In this document: in pieces, positions 12,248 to 24,577 of the stretch
Layout: the number at the start of each line of letters is the position of its first letter
How positions within the stretch are numbered: the stretch's first letter is position 1
From: Cryptomeria japonica
Taxonomy: Eukaryota > Streptophyta > Pinopsida > Cupressales > Cupressaceae
NCBI RefSeq assembly: GCF_030272615.1
Contig: NC_081412.1
Location: 684,148,583 to 684,208,582, forward strand
Direction of reading: 5' to 3'
DNA: 60,000 bases
Notes under the pieces: generated by a model
Told to the model about the DNA's origin: nothing
Databases searched by the model: none
What the model saw: only the letters and a program-made list of their open reading frames with translations
Position numbers and translations under genes: made by a program

Positions 12248-13639
12248 AATTGTTCATCAATCTTCACATTTGCACTTTCAACAATTTTTTGCAATCTCTT
12301 GTTAAAACATCTATATGCCTTTCTCTTAGATGAATAACCAAGAAATATTCCTTCATCACTTCTAGGATCAAATTTTCCAATATACTCACTCTTTTGATAT
12401 AACACTTACTTCCAAATATTCTGAAATATTTAAGAGTAGGAGTATTACCAAACGAAAGTTCATGAGGGGTCCTACCGGTTTCACCTTTGATGTGAACTCT
12501 GTTGAATGTATAAATAGTTGTACTCACTACTTCTCTCCAATAAATATGAGGTAGGTTTGCTTCAGATAACATGCTCCGAGCTGCATTCAAAATAATTCTA
12601 TTCTTCCTTTCCACAACTCCATTCTGTTGGGGTATCCGAGGTGTTGATAACTGTCTTCTAATTCCATTCACTTGAAAGAATGTATTAAAATCCTTACATG
12701 TGAATTCACCTCCTTGATTTGGTCTCAAACATTTGATTTTCTTAGCGGTTTCATTCTCTACCATCACTTTGAATAGTTTGAATTTCCCAAATGTTTCAGA
12801 TTTTTCCCTGAGAAAAGTAACCCAACACATTCTAGAATAGTCATCATTGATTAGCATAAAATATCTATCTCCTTGTACACTTCTACTGCCAGACCACATA
12901 AATCAGTATGAATTAAGTCAAGAACATTTTTTAGTTTTCTGTGGAATACTCTTGAAAGATGTTCTAACTTGCTTTCCAAATTGACATTCCTTTCATACTG
13001 GATTGTGAGGTTTTACAATTTTGGGTAAATCTTTTACTGCCTTAGTTGTACTGATTTTTACAATGCAATCAAAATTTACATGAAAAAGTCTCTTATGCCA
13101 TAACCAACTTTCATCAGTATGTGGAATCAAGAATTTCTTCTCATTGTTATTCAAATGAAAGATATTACCTCTAGTCTGATTACCAGTTGCAATTTCTAAA
13201 CCAGTTTAATTCAAGATTTTGCATTTTCCATTCTTGAATTGTAACTAAAATCCTTTTTCAACTAATTGACCAACACTCAAAAGATTATGCTTCAGACCTT
13301 CAACATAGTAAACATTATCAGTATTGTGCTTACCATCAAAAGATATAGTTCCTCTTCCTCTGATCAAACAAGCTTTATCATCTCCAAATCTTACTAGACC
13401 TCCATTATATTCCTGAAAAGTTAAGAATTTACTCTTATCACCAGTCATGTGATGTGAACATCTGGAATCAATGATCCATTCATCCTTGTCTTCAATTTTA
13501 GCTACTAGGGCCTACTCTACCAGTTGAATAATAGGTGCTGGTTGATGTTATGTTATAGCAACAAAAGCCCATCCATTGTCTGTTGGTTCCTCATCAGAAT
13601 CATCAGTTACTCCTTCATCAGCGAGATAACATGATTTGT
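12248..13639 (-). pseudogene. Copia protease and integrase of element C
   Basis: The protease active site reads WIIDSRCSHHM near 13450-13480; family members normally have DSGCSHHM, so the Gly after the catalytic Asp-Ser is replaced by Arg. The GAG-pre-integrase region follows, then the integrase core: LIHTDLCG near 12900 (first Asp), CLRPNQGGEF near 12715 where the family has an Asp in place of this Asn, and QQNGVVERKNR near 12620 (catalytic Glu). Loss of the middle acidic residue would abolish strand transfer. Several stops lie between protease and integrase. The C-terminal GYSSKRKAY and ESANVKIDEQF blocks are intact up to the copy A insertion. Confidence 0.88.
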
Positions 13640-14559
13640 CTATGTTCTTCTTAATTTGTACTTCTGATAATCAGGGTTAGGCTTATATGTTCTTTTAGCT
13701 TCTTCTCTTAATCTTGCATGTCTATTAGGACACCTAGAAGCCATATGACCAATCTTATTGCAGTTAAAACATTTAAATGGAGCTTTACCTTCATACTTAC
13801 TTCCAACTGGACCTTTAGGCATTCTTCTTGCGAATAGTTCTTCAAGCTCTTCCATTTCTTCATTCTCCCTTCTGATCTCTTCAAGTTCTCTTGCATAAAA
13901 GGCTTTCCAATCAGATTTATCAGATGATGATGATGTTACAGATGATGATGATGCTTTGAAAGCTAAATCTGTCCTAATAGTAGTAATAGGACCAAATTCC
14001 TCAAGTTCAAAAGCTGAAAGTTTCCAACAAAAGTGTCTCTAGATACTGATGCATTAAGCATTGTTCTCAATTTATTAATAGTAGTTACTTTCATTTTATA
14101 TGCCGGTGGCAATGCTCTTAAAACTTTAAAAACAATTTCATCTTCACTTAAGGTTCCTCCACAACATTGTATACCCAAAACAATTTCATTCTCTTTCCAT
14201 AAAAGCATAAATCCTTTCATCTTCTTCCATTTTTAGATTTTCATACCTAACCCGGAAGCATTCAAGTTTTGCAATTTTGACTATGGTATCACCTTCATTC
14301 AATGTCTCCAATTTGTCCCAAATAGCTTTAGCAGTAGATTTGTCTGATAATCCCATGATCTGTTGATCTGACAATACACTAAAAAGTGTTTCTCTTGCTT
14401 TGCAATCATTTTCCTCATCTTTAGTCAAGGCTGGTGGAGTAGGTTGACCTTGAGTAGGAACAACATATCCATTCTTAGTAATATCCCAAATGTCCTTTCC
14501 AATGCAATTCAACTATGTTTCCATCCTGATCTTCCATATGCCATAGTTAGTTCCATCAA
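13640..14559 (-). pseudogene. Copia gag of element C (UBN2 capsid and zinc knuckle)
   Basis: The N-terminal LDGTNYGIWKIRMET block (DUF4219-like) is followed by a TAG, then by the capsid-like UBN2 region with LSDKSTAKAIWDKLETL. Near the C-terminus is the single knuckle CFNCNKIGHMASRC. This is the structural protein that would package element RNA. Frameshifts separate the capsid and knuckle parts around 13900-14000. It is the canonical gag with which the capsid-less gag-like protein of copies A, B and E can be compared. Confidence 0.85.
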
Positions 14560-14571
14560 GCTTTGATACCA
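14560..14571 (-). other. Primer-binding site of element C (tRNA-iMet, one mismatch)
   Basis: Minus strand reads TGGTATCAAAGC, one change from the standard TGGTATCAGAGC. It lies two bases inside the LTR edge at 14574. Confidence 0.85.
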
Positions 14572-14573
14572 AT

Positions 14574-15331
14574 TGTTAGGTCCTGGAGGCAACTGAGAGG
14601 GGTGGGGGGTTAATCAGTTGACTATAATTTTAATCACATAACCAAATATATTGCTTGATGTTGTTAAACCAAACTTTAATGTCGGTGGAGAGTTTAAAAG
14701 TTAATTACAGTACCAGTAAACTTTAATCCATGAAATAGAAAGACAAATAACTTACACAACACATAACACAATTATTTGTACATGGAAACCCTGTAAGGGG
14801 AAAAACCATGGTGGGAAGCCTTACCCACAATTAGATGATACTACTACAGATAGTATGCTTATACAATATGGAGTCTGGACATGCAGAAAGGCTAAATTCC
14901 TAGAGCTCACTACTCAATCACAAGATGGGAGTCACACTGACTACAATTGGATGGTTAAATCTAATTATAATGTATTGCTCAAAATAGCATCTTCTTATGC
15001 TAGATTCAGTACCAGTTAAGCTCTGAATGTCTTTGCAATACCTTCCTTCAATCTTCAAATGATGTCTGCATGTATAGCTCTACATATATTAGCATATACC
15101 TTATTCGTACTTCCTTACAATCCCATTCACATACCCATTTCAATCTCACAAATGAGATCTTACATATATACTGAAACCTAAGACCAAATGTGTAGGTCGG
15201 CTTACAAAGAATATTACAATTAAATCAATTACAAATGAATCAATATGTGATACATCATGTTGGCTCAATGCATTTATAATAACAATAAATCATCTCCATA
15301 ATGTGTCATGCTGATCTAGAATAGATATGCT
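14574..15331 (-). repeat. Partial 5' LTR of element C
   Basis: Inner edge TGTTAGG (plus strand) at 14574. It is related to, but clearly distinct from, the LTRs of A, B and E: it shares the 'ACTGAGAGG' edge, the stem-loop region (14781-14828) and a GTCGGCTTAC word near 15195. The outer end is missing; sequence changes at 15331/15332 to an oppositely oriented LTR. Confidence 0.7.
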
Positions 15332-16224
15332 TGTTGGTGTATAGCCTAGACCTATTTGTCTGTAACAACAAATATGCAAACCCAATTAGACCAATAACCA
15401 AATCACCAAAACCATGTCTCCAAATAATGTCTTCGACATAACCAAGTAATCTCCAGATGATAACAAATCATCCTTAGTTTCGATGAACAATATAACCTAT
15501 CGATGAGCCAGATACTGGTGATTGTGCATGAGTCACTGAACATGTCTGTGAACATAACCAAAGATCTCCAAGTGTTGATAGGTGTTGACAAGTGTTAACA
15601 AGTGTTGACATCAATGACAAAACCAATGCAACACATCCAAAATACCAACATGGCATATGTATGTGATGTGTGAATAATGTAATATCATTCAAGTAGAGGA
15701 TTTCGTCAATCATTGGAGATCGAGTTGAGTTTATGTAAGAGGATTTAGTCCTGTGATATTAAGCTTAACTAGAACTGTATTCAGGCATAGGAGATGTTAT
15801 CTTTGTAATTCAAACACTTCTCTAGATTGTAGTCTGAATTTCTATGTAGTCAGTGAGACTCCTTTTGTAATGACCAGCGTGCTCTAGGCTATTAGCTTTC
15901 CTACAAGTGCAAGCCCCTCAATTTTAATTCACATACTTATTGCAGAAGTAGTATCTAAGTGTGGGTAGGCTTCCCACTGTGGTTTTTCCCTTTACCAAGT
16001 TTTCCACGTATAAATCTTGGTGTCATGTGGATGGTATTTATTCTCTGATTATTGTATATGCTTAATTAGTTTAACTGCTATTCTAGTATTTGGTTTAAGC
16101 ATTCTGATATTAACATTTTGGATTCTGGTATTGAAGTTATAATTGTTAAATGTTTTGGTAGTGTCACAACTAATTCACCCCCCCCCCCTCTCAGTTGTCT
16201 TCCAGTTATTTAAACTATCTAACA
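15332..16224 (+). repeat. Isolated plus-strand LTR of a Copia element
   Basis: Begins TGTTGGTGTATAG and ends CTATCTAACA, giving TG...CA ends and 893 bases. The 3' end has the CTCAGTTGTCTTCC edge after a run of C, matching the inner LTR edge of element C in reverse orientation, and it carries the shared stem-loop at 15961-16008. There is no primer-binding site or polypurine tract on either side. The flanking 5-mers (ATGCT left, TTTAC right) do not match, so it is not a simple solo LTR. It sits exactly between two truncated elements (C and D). Confidence 0.6.
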
Positions 16225-17200
16225 TTTACAACATTAAAATGTGGTTGTTTAAGTGCAGATTAGAATCTAGAGGCTAAGAATGCAACCTCCATAATATTAA
16301 GCCTTGTGGTAGTAAGATATAGTAGGCTACCTATCATAGACCTATACAATGTGTGATCTACATCAGGAAGATCAATGATTTTGCTTAGTTTGCAGCTTGT
16401 TTCCATGGATTTGCTTTCTTCCATCTAGATTTTTCTAAACATCTCTTTAGCATATTTCATTTAAGAAATGAATATACCCTTCTCAAGTTGCACAACTTGT
16501 AAACCTAGAAAGAATGACAATTACCCCATCATTGACATTTTAAATCCAATTTTCATTATTTTAGAAAAATCTGAACACATAGTATCATCGTCACTTCCAA
16601 AAATGATATCATCTACATAAATGACAACAACAAGAATATTGTCACCTTGTATTTTATTGTATAAGTTTCTATCAACTCCACCTCTGATACAACCTTGTTC
16701 CTGCAAATATCTATCCAGCCTAGAGTACCATTCTCTAGGTTCTTGTTTAAGGCCATATAGGGCCTTTTTAAGTTTAAGAACAAATTCACCCTCAACCTAA
16801 AAGCCTTTAGGCTATTCCATGTCAACCTCCTCTTCAAGAAATCCTTTAAGAAAATCAGATTTCACATCTAATTGATAAACTTAAAAAAATTTATATATAA
16901 AAAAGGCTAGGAACATCTTTATAGCTTCCAATCTTGCTATAGGTGCAAAGGTCTCCTCAAAATCTATACCCTCAACCTGACAGTATCCCTTACAAACTAA
17001 TATTTCTTTATTCCTTGCTATGTTTTCCATTTTCATCTAGTTTATTTTTGAAAACACATTTAGCATCTATAATATCCTTTTTTATTTGCCTAGGAACCAG
17101 TTCCCATGTTTTGTTTTTCTCTAGATTTAGTTTATTTCCTCTTCCATAGCCCTAACCTAACACTCATCTTCACTGGGTTTAGTGTAATTCTTAGGATCTA
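16225..17200 (-). pseudogene. Copia reverse transcriptase of element D, broken
   Basis: Minus-strand frames show an N-terminal [13 protein letters not shown] block near 17060 and the catalytic VVVIYVDDIIFGS block near 16600-16630 with both Asp residues. They continue through a YRSMIGSLLYLTTTR block toward RNase H, ending at a FNVV block at about 16230. RNase H is absent because the isolated LTR begins there. There are many stops and frameshifts. Confidence 0.85.
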
Positions 17201-17958
17201 ATGAGGATAATAGACAAAAAAATCACAGTTTCACCTATTTTTGCAATTTTTCTTCTTGTCTATACACCTCCATCTTTGTCACCTAAAATCTGATCTTGTG
17301 GGTGATTTATTTGTACAGATTTCAAAGTTGTTTTGGTAGGATCAACTATTGTATTTTCAGGTATTTTTTCAAGAGACTTCTTTTCTTATAATGCACCATG
17401 TTCTTGTTTGGTGTTCAAAATATCATCAACATCCTCTTCCTGTATAACAAGCTGCAAGTTCTCAACAATCTTGACATTAGCACTTTGAACTATTTTCTTT
17501 AGCCTCTTATTAAATCACTTATAGGCCTCATTGTGTGTGAAATAACCTAGGAATATACCTTCATCACTTCTAGACTCAAAACTACTTAAAATTTCTCCAT
17601 TTCTCTTAATGAAATACTTTCTACAAAAAAATTTAAAATAGCCAACATCAGCAGATTTGCCATACCAAAGTTTATAAGGAGTATAATGAGCTTTTACCCT
17701 TAATAAAACTTTATTCAAAGTATAGACTATTGTATGTACAACCTCTTTCTAGAAAGTATTAGGTAGCCTAGCATTGAGTAGAAGTGTTCTCGCCATCTCT
17801 TTCACTGTTATGTTCTTCTATTCAACTACACCATTCTATTGTTGTGTTATTTCTATTGAAAACTGTCTCTTGATGCCATGTTGCTCACAATAATCAATAA
17901 ATTCTTGAGAGGTAAAATCTCCTCCTTTATCAGATCTCAAACATTTCATTTTGTACTT
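17201..17958 (-). pseudogene. Integrase C-terminal half and linker of element D, broken
   Basis: Fragments in order (right to left) include the CLRSDKGGDF block near 17925 (catalytic Asp retained), an NGVVE block with the catalytic Glu near 17820-17850, the YTLNKVLLRVKAHYTPYKLW block, and SDEGIFLGYFTHNEAYK at 17515-17580. A degraded linker to RT follows. Stops interrupt it at several points. Confidence 0.82.
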
Positions 17959-19051
17959 TTATTCTTTCTCAACCATCTTTTTAAAATTTTTAAATCTTCT
18001 TAGGGTTTCGGCGTTGTGCTTAAGGAAAGTTACCCAAGTCATCCTAGAGAAGTCATCCACAAAGAGCATAAAATACCTCTCTCCATTCAGGTACCTTGTT
18101 TTGGTGGGTCCACATAGGTCAGTGTGGACAATCTGTAAAGGCTTGGTAGAAAAATATTCTTTTGTTCTGTAACTACCTCTGGGTTTTTTACCATGTTGAC
18201 ACTCATTACAAGTGTCCTTATTAGGTCTATGGATAGGTGGCAAATTCCATACATTTTTCATTTTTTCTCACTTTGCCAAGATTGTCAAAGTTTATGTGTC
18301 TTAGTCTTTTATGCCATAACAAACTCTCTTCAAATTGACTCATGAGGCAAAGGTTTGTGTCACTATCAGTTTTGGTTCCTGTCAGGCTATACAAGTTACT
18401 TCTAGTTCTTATACCATTAGCTATTGATGTGCTTGATTTCTTTCTTATTTCACATCCTTTTGAATCAAAAGAAACATGAAATCCATTGTCATAGATTTGA
18501 ATCACACTCAAAAGGTTATGTTTAAGTCTTTCAACATAGTACACATCATGAAAGGGTATTTTGTTGTCTAGAAATAGATTACCTTTACCTCTAATTTGTA
18601 CTCTTGAATTATCACCTTGTGTGACAAACCCTCCATCAAAGTCTTCTAGACTAATAAATTTACTTTTATCCCTTGTCATGTGGTTTGAACAACCACTGTC
18701 TATAATCCATAAGTCTTTCTTTTCTAAATGTAGAGCAACATCTACAGGATTTTTCTTTGGTCTCCATACACATTTAGTTTTGGAGTTTTCATTTTTTAAG
18801 TAATAATCTTGCTCCAAAATTTTCTTCTTGATCTTTAGTCTGCATTTTTTAGCTAAGTGACCAAATTTGTTACAACTAAAACACCTTATATGGTTCATCA
18901 TTACAAAAGGAGATCTATAAGAAAAGTTTGACTTTCTTTTCAACATACTGCAGATATTTCCTCTATGCCCATATTGGTTGCAATAAAAACAATATCCTAG
19001 AAAAACTGACCCAAACCTTGGATACACACTCCTGTAATAATTGGACCTCAT
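17959..19051 (-). pseudogene. Zinc knuckles, protease and integrase N-terminal half of element D
   Basis: A long frame (18227-19051) starts with two knuckles, CFYCNQYGH and CFSCNKFGH. It continues through the intact protease motif WIIDSGCSNHM and a HKRLRHINFDNL GAG-pre-integrase block. An overlapping frame (17959-18261) continues with the integrase zinc-binding Cys pair and VHTDLCGPTKTRYLNGERYF, containing the first catalytic Asp. One frameshift near 18240 separates the two. This is the best-preserved pol segment in the window. Confidence 0.9.
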
Positions 19052-19992
19052 AGGATGTTTAGTTGTATTGTGAGCAGAAAAAGTGTTGCATTGATTTTGC
19101 AGATTTGGCGAATTTGAGCATTGTCCTACTTGAAAACCCAGACATGTTTTGTCTTTATTCTACTTTTGCCCTTTCATGATTTCTCATTTGTTGTTGTCAT
19201 ACTTTTGAAGTTTCTTTTTCAATGAAACAACTTTTGCTTCTAAATATTGAAAACATTTTCCTTTTGTTTCCACTGTTTTCTTTGTGATCCCTTCTAGTTT
19301 TTTACTTTCTACATGTTGAGTTTCTAGATCAACAATTTGTTGACTAGCATTGGTTAAGAGATCTTCATACTTTGTCAGTTCCTTTTTTAATTTATTTATT
19401 TCTTTAAGAGAACAAAGAAGTTCACCTTCAAGTTCAATTTCTTTATCTTGTTGAATCTCTTTCTCTGAATGAGTATTCTAAGTTACGTCATTATTGACTG
19501 GACATATGGCAACCATGAAGAGTACTTTTTAATCTTGGTCATAAGAGCTATTTGAGCTATTTTCAAAGTATTTGATTATGAAACTCTTCTTTTTAAGAGT
19601 ACTCTTCCTTTTAAAGTTGTATTATTTCTCTTTACCTATTCTTTTAGAGTCTTCAGGTTCATTTTTGGACTTTTCATAAGGACATTGCAAAAAAATTCCC
19701 TACTTTTCCACAAATACAACATTTAAAGGGAAGTTTTCCCTTATATTTTCTTGAGCCTTTTTTTAGTATTCTAGCTAGGTTTAGTTCTTTTTCATCCAAA
19801 TACTCAGATTCTGAATTTGACATATTATTCTTCTTTGAAGTGTTAAATGCAACTTCTTTACTTATGGGTTGCTCATCTTGTTCCTCAATTCATATGGAGT
19901 CACGGATCCATGGAGTTCATTTATGCTAAAAAAATTTAAATCTTTAGCCTCTTCAATTGCAGATACTTTAGAATCAAACTTAGAAGGTGAGG
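19052..19992 (-). pseudogene. Gag extension of element D: zinc knuckle and coiled coil
   Basis: On the minus strand, downstream of the capsid, comes a knuckle-like CCICGKVG block near 19700. A long Lys/Glu/Asn-rich coiled-coil stretch (19150-19650) follows, then the two further knuckles at 18850-19000. An extended gag with coiled coil is a feature of the Sirevirus group of Copia elements. The frame has multiple stops. The right end (19988-19992, TGAGG) is the target site of copy B; the gag frame resumes at 26433. Confidence 0.7.
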
Positions 19993-20795
19993 TGTTAGGA
20001 TTCCCACAGATACTGAGAGGGGGGGTGAATCAATATCTGACCGGTTAATACATTTTCTTAACTTAAAACATGTAGAGCATATTAATATAGTGTACCCATA
20101 AATGGAAAGTAATGCAATAAATAGAGATAAAAACAACCACATGAAAAACAAACCATAACACAAGGATTTAACGAGGAAACCCAGTGTGGGAAAAACCTCG
20201 GTGGGATTTGTGACCCACAATATTCACTTATTGGCCAATAAGAGAATATTACTGCTACAAGAGGGGCCTGCACATGCAGGAAGGCCAATTGCCTAGAGCT
20301 CACTGCTTAAATACAAAATAGGAAGTCTCGCTGACTTACAAAATGGATTATATAAATCCAGTGTCTTGTACTGCTTCAAAGTAGCATCTATAATGCCAGA
20401 TCTAGTATCAGTTTCTGCTCTACTTCTTACATAAACCATTAACCTATAATTTGCATAATAGGTCTGCCTTATTTCACCTAATTACATTCTTCTTCCTTAC
20501 ACAAAATGTTCTACAATGATCTCTCTTATATAAGAGTCATTTTACAACTTGCCAAGTCGACTTACAATGATTTTACAAATAATAAACAAAATATATTACA
20601 ACAAAAATCTTGTCGGTCTCTGTGCCGGTATGCTTCCTTTCACTGCCGGTGCCAGTGATCTGAGTGTCGGTGTAGAGTCTGATCTTGCTAGTGCTGGTGG
20701 AATGCCTTGCCGGTGTCATAGGATTGTAAGGTTGCCATCAATGAAAAAACCTTCAATCACCTACAAGGTCTCGTTGGAGTGTGCATATGCCAACA
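19993..20795 (-). repeat. 3' LTR of copy B
   Basis: 803 bases with edges TGTTAGG (19993) and GCCAACA (20795) on the plus strand. It retains a TATA box (TCTTATATAAGAG, about 20523-20536), the TTGCCAAGTCGACTTAC word near 20550 shared with E, and the two-hairpin element at 20172-20218. Confidence 0.95.
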
Positions 20796-20966
20796 ATCTC
20801 CCCCTTTGGCATTGATGACAACACTCATGAGAAAATTTCAAAAGTGTATCCAAAACTTGTAATCCAAAAATTGTTTCCAAAAATGTGTACCAAAAATATA
20901 TGAGCTCCCCTTGAGCAGATAAGTCTTTTGTAGATTATTTTCTCATTCTACTACTCCCCCTTTGGC
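20796..20966 (-). other. Duplicated polypurine tract region of copy B
   Basis: Minus-strand GCCAAAGGGGGAGAT abuts the 3' LTR (20796-20810). A second GCCAAAGGGGGAG lies at 20954-20966. These serve as plus-strand DNA primers in reverse transcription. Both are next to an 'ATTGATG/ATCAATG' word. Confidence 0.85.
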
Positions 20967-21016
20967 ATCAATGACAAAGGTTGTCAAGGTGTCAATAGAG
21001 TTGTAGTTTTTCTGTC

Positions 21017-24000
21017 TCAACCTTGTAACTGGGTGGTTACAATTTGAAAAAGATCCACTAAAACCAAATTTATGCTTTCCATAAACTTCTTATTGTCTTT
21101 TATTGCTACCTCTATTCTTTGAACTGTACCGGTGAGGTGTTGCATATGCTCTGTCAGTGTTTTCTGTCCTCGTACTAATGCCTCAAATATTTCCTTCCTC
21201 AAGGATGCTAGATAGTCCAGTGTTGGACTTAGTCTTAGTCTTAGATTTTTAGCCTTGTTTATTATTCTCTCCTTTTCTGTTTCTAGCTTTAGTAATTCTT
21301 CCTCAAAACTAGTTATCTTTTTCTCAAAAACTAATAATATATCAAGTGAATTAACAAAATTGTCAGCAAGTTTATTTATTTCTTCTTGTACCTTGCTCAT
21401 TTTCTTATCTATGTCAACTATTAAAAATTGTGTCTTGCAAGTATCTTTGTACAGAGTTTTAAATTCCTTGAATGAGTTGCATAGTTCTGGTAGAGGTGTG
21501 TCAAATTCCCTAGTACACTTCTTTATTTGATACTCAAAGAATTTTTGTTTTTCAATTTCCAACCTGTCTTTGAATGCTTCTTCCTTTATTTGTTCAACAG
21601 TCACTGTGTTGTCAGTAATATACTTCGACAAAGTGTCAAGTTGACTCAAAGAATCCTAATTATCTATGTTGCATTTTGGAGCTATCATCTTCAAAATTGG
21701 GATTGTGTCATCTATAGATTTATATGCTTGTGAACTACAATCAGTTATTTTCTTCAAAGAATCTAAAAGAACTTCAGTTACATTGGTTGATTTGTAACCT
21801 ATAGAGGAGGAACCAACATTCTGAATTCCATCAGTGGAGGAAGTAACCCTGCTTGTAGTGACCTCTGGTATATTAGTCTGTGTTTCCATTTCCTTAAGCA
21901 AGGGTTTTTGTTTCTCCCCTGTTGCCGGTGGCACTGTTTCCACATGAACCTGTTCCTGTTCCAGAGCCTATTGCTCTGCTTGTCTCTCTATTTGAGTCTC
22001 TATTTGTTTCCCTGTGCTATCATCTTCCACTTTTCCTTCAGTGTTATTAATGTTGTTAGTTACCAGTGGCTTACTAGCCATGTCAATCTTACTAGTTGTG
22101 TCCTTGTCTCTCACAATGTTGACCTTTTGAGTATCAACATCCACTATGTATAGTACCTTAGGATTAGGATTAGTATCCTCTTGTGATACATCCATACTGT
22201 CATCTGTCGGTTGGTCTTCTATTTTTGTTACCGGTGGAGTAATCAGAGGTGGTGGGGATAAGTTATCTTTTATTTTGATACTAGGAGGTCCAACAACCTT
22301 TCCTTTACCCTTATCTTTGTCTTTTTGGTAGACTTTGATAGGCTTGGGGTTCCTGTACTCTTCCTGCTTTTCCTTCTCCACAAGGAATATATCCCATCCA
22401 TTTTCTATTTCTTTTGTTACCTCATTTACTCTTCCTATCATTAGTGCAATATGCTAGTGTGCAGTAAAGAATACTAACCAGTTGGCCTTTGCAATTAGAT
22501 CATCTATTTCTTTTGGAGAGTTGATTGGGTAGACAACAAGTAATTTTTCAATTTTGTTTTTCTTGTCAAGTTCTACAACAGATTGTCTTCTTGCTTCCAG
22601 TCTCTTGAATAATTCATCTGGTAGTTCATCTACAACTTGTATCAAAAACTTCTTATAGATATCCAGGTGTAAAATGACATTGTTTTCAACTTGCTCTTTC
22701 TCATCTACTGATAGTGTATCATATAATTTTTCTATGTTCTTGAGTTGTCCTTCTTCTGTGATTTCATCCAACAGTTTGTCAATCAAAGAAATATTTTGTT
22801 GAGTCCTTTTCTTCCTAGGTGTTAGCTTTTTCTTTGGGGTTGTCTTCTTTACCAGAGACCTCATTGCCTGTTGTTTTTGTCTAGTTCTTCTAGGCGAGGG
22901 TGTGGATACCGGTGAAGGTTGTCTTTTCCTTACAACTCTTTTAAATTTAGCTGGCTTGTCACTCTCTAAAGAAGTTGCTACTAGTGACAAGTGAGTTTCT
23001 GGTTGTTGTAACTCATCTTCAGTGATACCGGTTTGTTTTAGTACATCTTATTTTATAGCCTTAGCCTGCCTTGAACCTCTTCTCATAGTTGCTTCTACTT
23101 TCTTTACTCTCTTCTTAGATTGAATTTGGCTTTCAATGGTCTCAGCACTACCAAATACCTCTTCCTTAGGTTCATTGGGTGCTTCCAAAAGAGCTTTAGC
23201 ATATGTTTCAATGATGTGGTCATCAGTCTCATAGCCCATTTCAGTAACCCAAATTGTTCTTGGGATAACTGCTTCCATCCAGATCTCATCTTTTTTAATC
23301 ACAAAACATATATCATCTTTGTATTTGTTAACAATTTCCTGTGACAGTCTGACTCTTTTGTTCATTCTGGCCTTTAGTGCTTGAAAATACTCATCAATAT
23401 TCTTTTGTTTTCTTTCACCCATGTTGTTGAACAAGTCTGATAATTGTTTCCCTATCGGTATGTCAAATCCAAGGTTCTTGATACCTATACCAAGCACCTG
23501 TTTGGTTACATGTAGCATTAAGAATACAAGTAAGTTACCAAATCTAAATGTTCCTTTCTTATCCTTCTTGATCTTCCCTAAATTGTCAATCAATTCATCC
23601 TTTAGCCATTCACATACATCAATTTTTACATTATCCTTAACCATATCATGTGTACTTTCTGGAAACTGAGTTAAGTCTATTTGCATGTGTTGCTTTGTAT
23701 CCTAAAATCATGCTAACAAATCTCACATTTATGTCGGTTACATAATTAACCCTTAAAGACCTTCTGTCGGATGTTGCACCAGTTAGGTTCATTACCAGGT
23801 CATTTGAGACCTTCTTTGTCTTGTATGGTCTATTACTGGTGGAAGGTAACCCTATTACAGCTTTCACAGCTTCCTTGGTAATTTTATGAATTGAATCTAG
23901 CCAGAAAAATTCACCATGTACCCTGCTCAATACTATCCTAATCACTTCCTTGGGGAATTCTAGAATGCAGAGAATCTCAGTGAATCCTAGGGTTTCAACA

Positions 24001-24275
24001 ATTTTGTGTTCAGGTTTTACTTTATCGAAATCATCATAGATAACAGATTTGTACATGTTCTTGATTTCTTCATCTCCTAATTCTTCTATATGGCAATGGA
24101 TATAGATTCTAGGGTCTTCTACAAAAACAACTCCTTTGGGAATTTGGGAAAAAGAACCTACATTGTCATCCCTTTTAGCTATCTTGGGAACTAACTAAAA
24201 TATGGGCATAGGGAATTTGATTACCTCGATTACAGTAGGGTTTGCTATGAATTTAGGTGTAGAGGAGGATGCCAT
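21017..24275 (-). pseudogene. ORF2 of copy B, large non-pol protein of unknown function
   Basis: Homologous to ORF2 of E and A over its full length (about 1,080 codons from the ATG at 24275 to the stop at 21017). The N-terminal third contains FRFGNLLVFLMLHVTKQV and a KKDEIWMEAVIPRTIW block, both highly conserved between copies. A basic RRTRQKQQ / KKTTPKKKLTPRKK region follows, then an acidic, Thr/Pro-rich linker, and a Lys/Glu-rich C-terminal coiled-coil region ending in DLFQIVTTQLQG. There are in-frame stops and one frameshift near 23660. No enzymatic motif was recognised. Its location matches the env-like ORF of Sireviruses, but no membrane span is evident. Confidence 0.8.
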
Positions 24276-24577
24276 GATTATAAATACCTTTTTCTGCCTC
24301 AGGAAGGATTGATTGCTGAAGTGCTTTGCCTCTTTGCTCGAAATGCCTTAGCTCTAGAAATTTCACGCTCTTTGAATGTTTGAATGCTCGGTGAAGTAAA
24401 ATGGAGCCAAAAAAATTAATTTATAATGTCAATTTGCCAACTACCACATTTAATGCATGTCAATTAAGTAATTACTTAACATAACTGCCGGTATAGAAGT
24501 AATTTCAACTTCTTACCATCAACCGAGGGAATAATAGCATATGTCTCACTGATTGCCAAACCCTCAAGGAAATTTCT

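Larger units (their letters stand above)
12248..15331 (-). mobile_element. Element C: Ty1/Copia retrotransposon, interrupted and truncated
   Basis: Reading right to left: partial LTR (14574-15331), primer-binding site (14560-14571), gag with a UBN2-type capsid and one zinc knuckle, protease, then integrase. Pol is cut at 12248 by copy A, just after the integrase C-terminal end. RT/RNase H should follow further left and may be the piece at 1-668. The outer LTR edge is missing because the isolated plus-strand LTR starts at 15332. Confidence 0.85.

Noticed and set aside
15332-16224. Ordinary solo LTR
   Set aside because: The flanking 5-mers do not match and both neighbours are truncated at its edges; kept as an isolated LTR of unclear origin.
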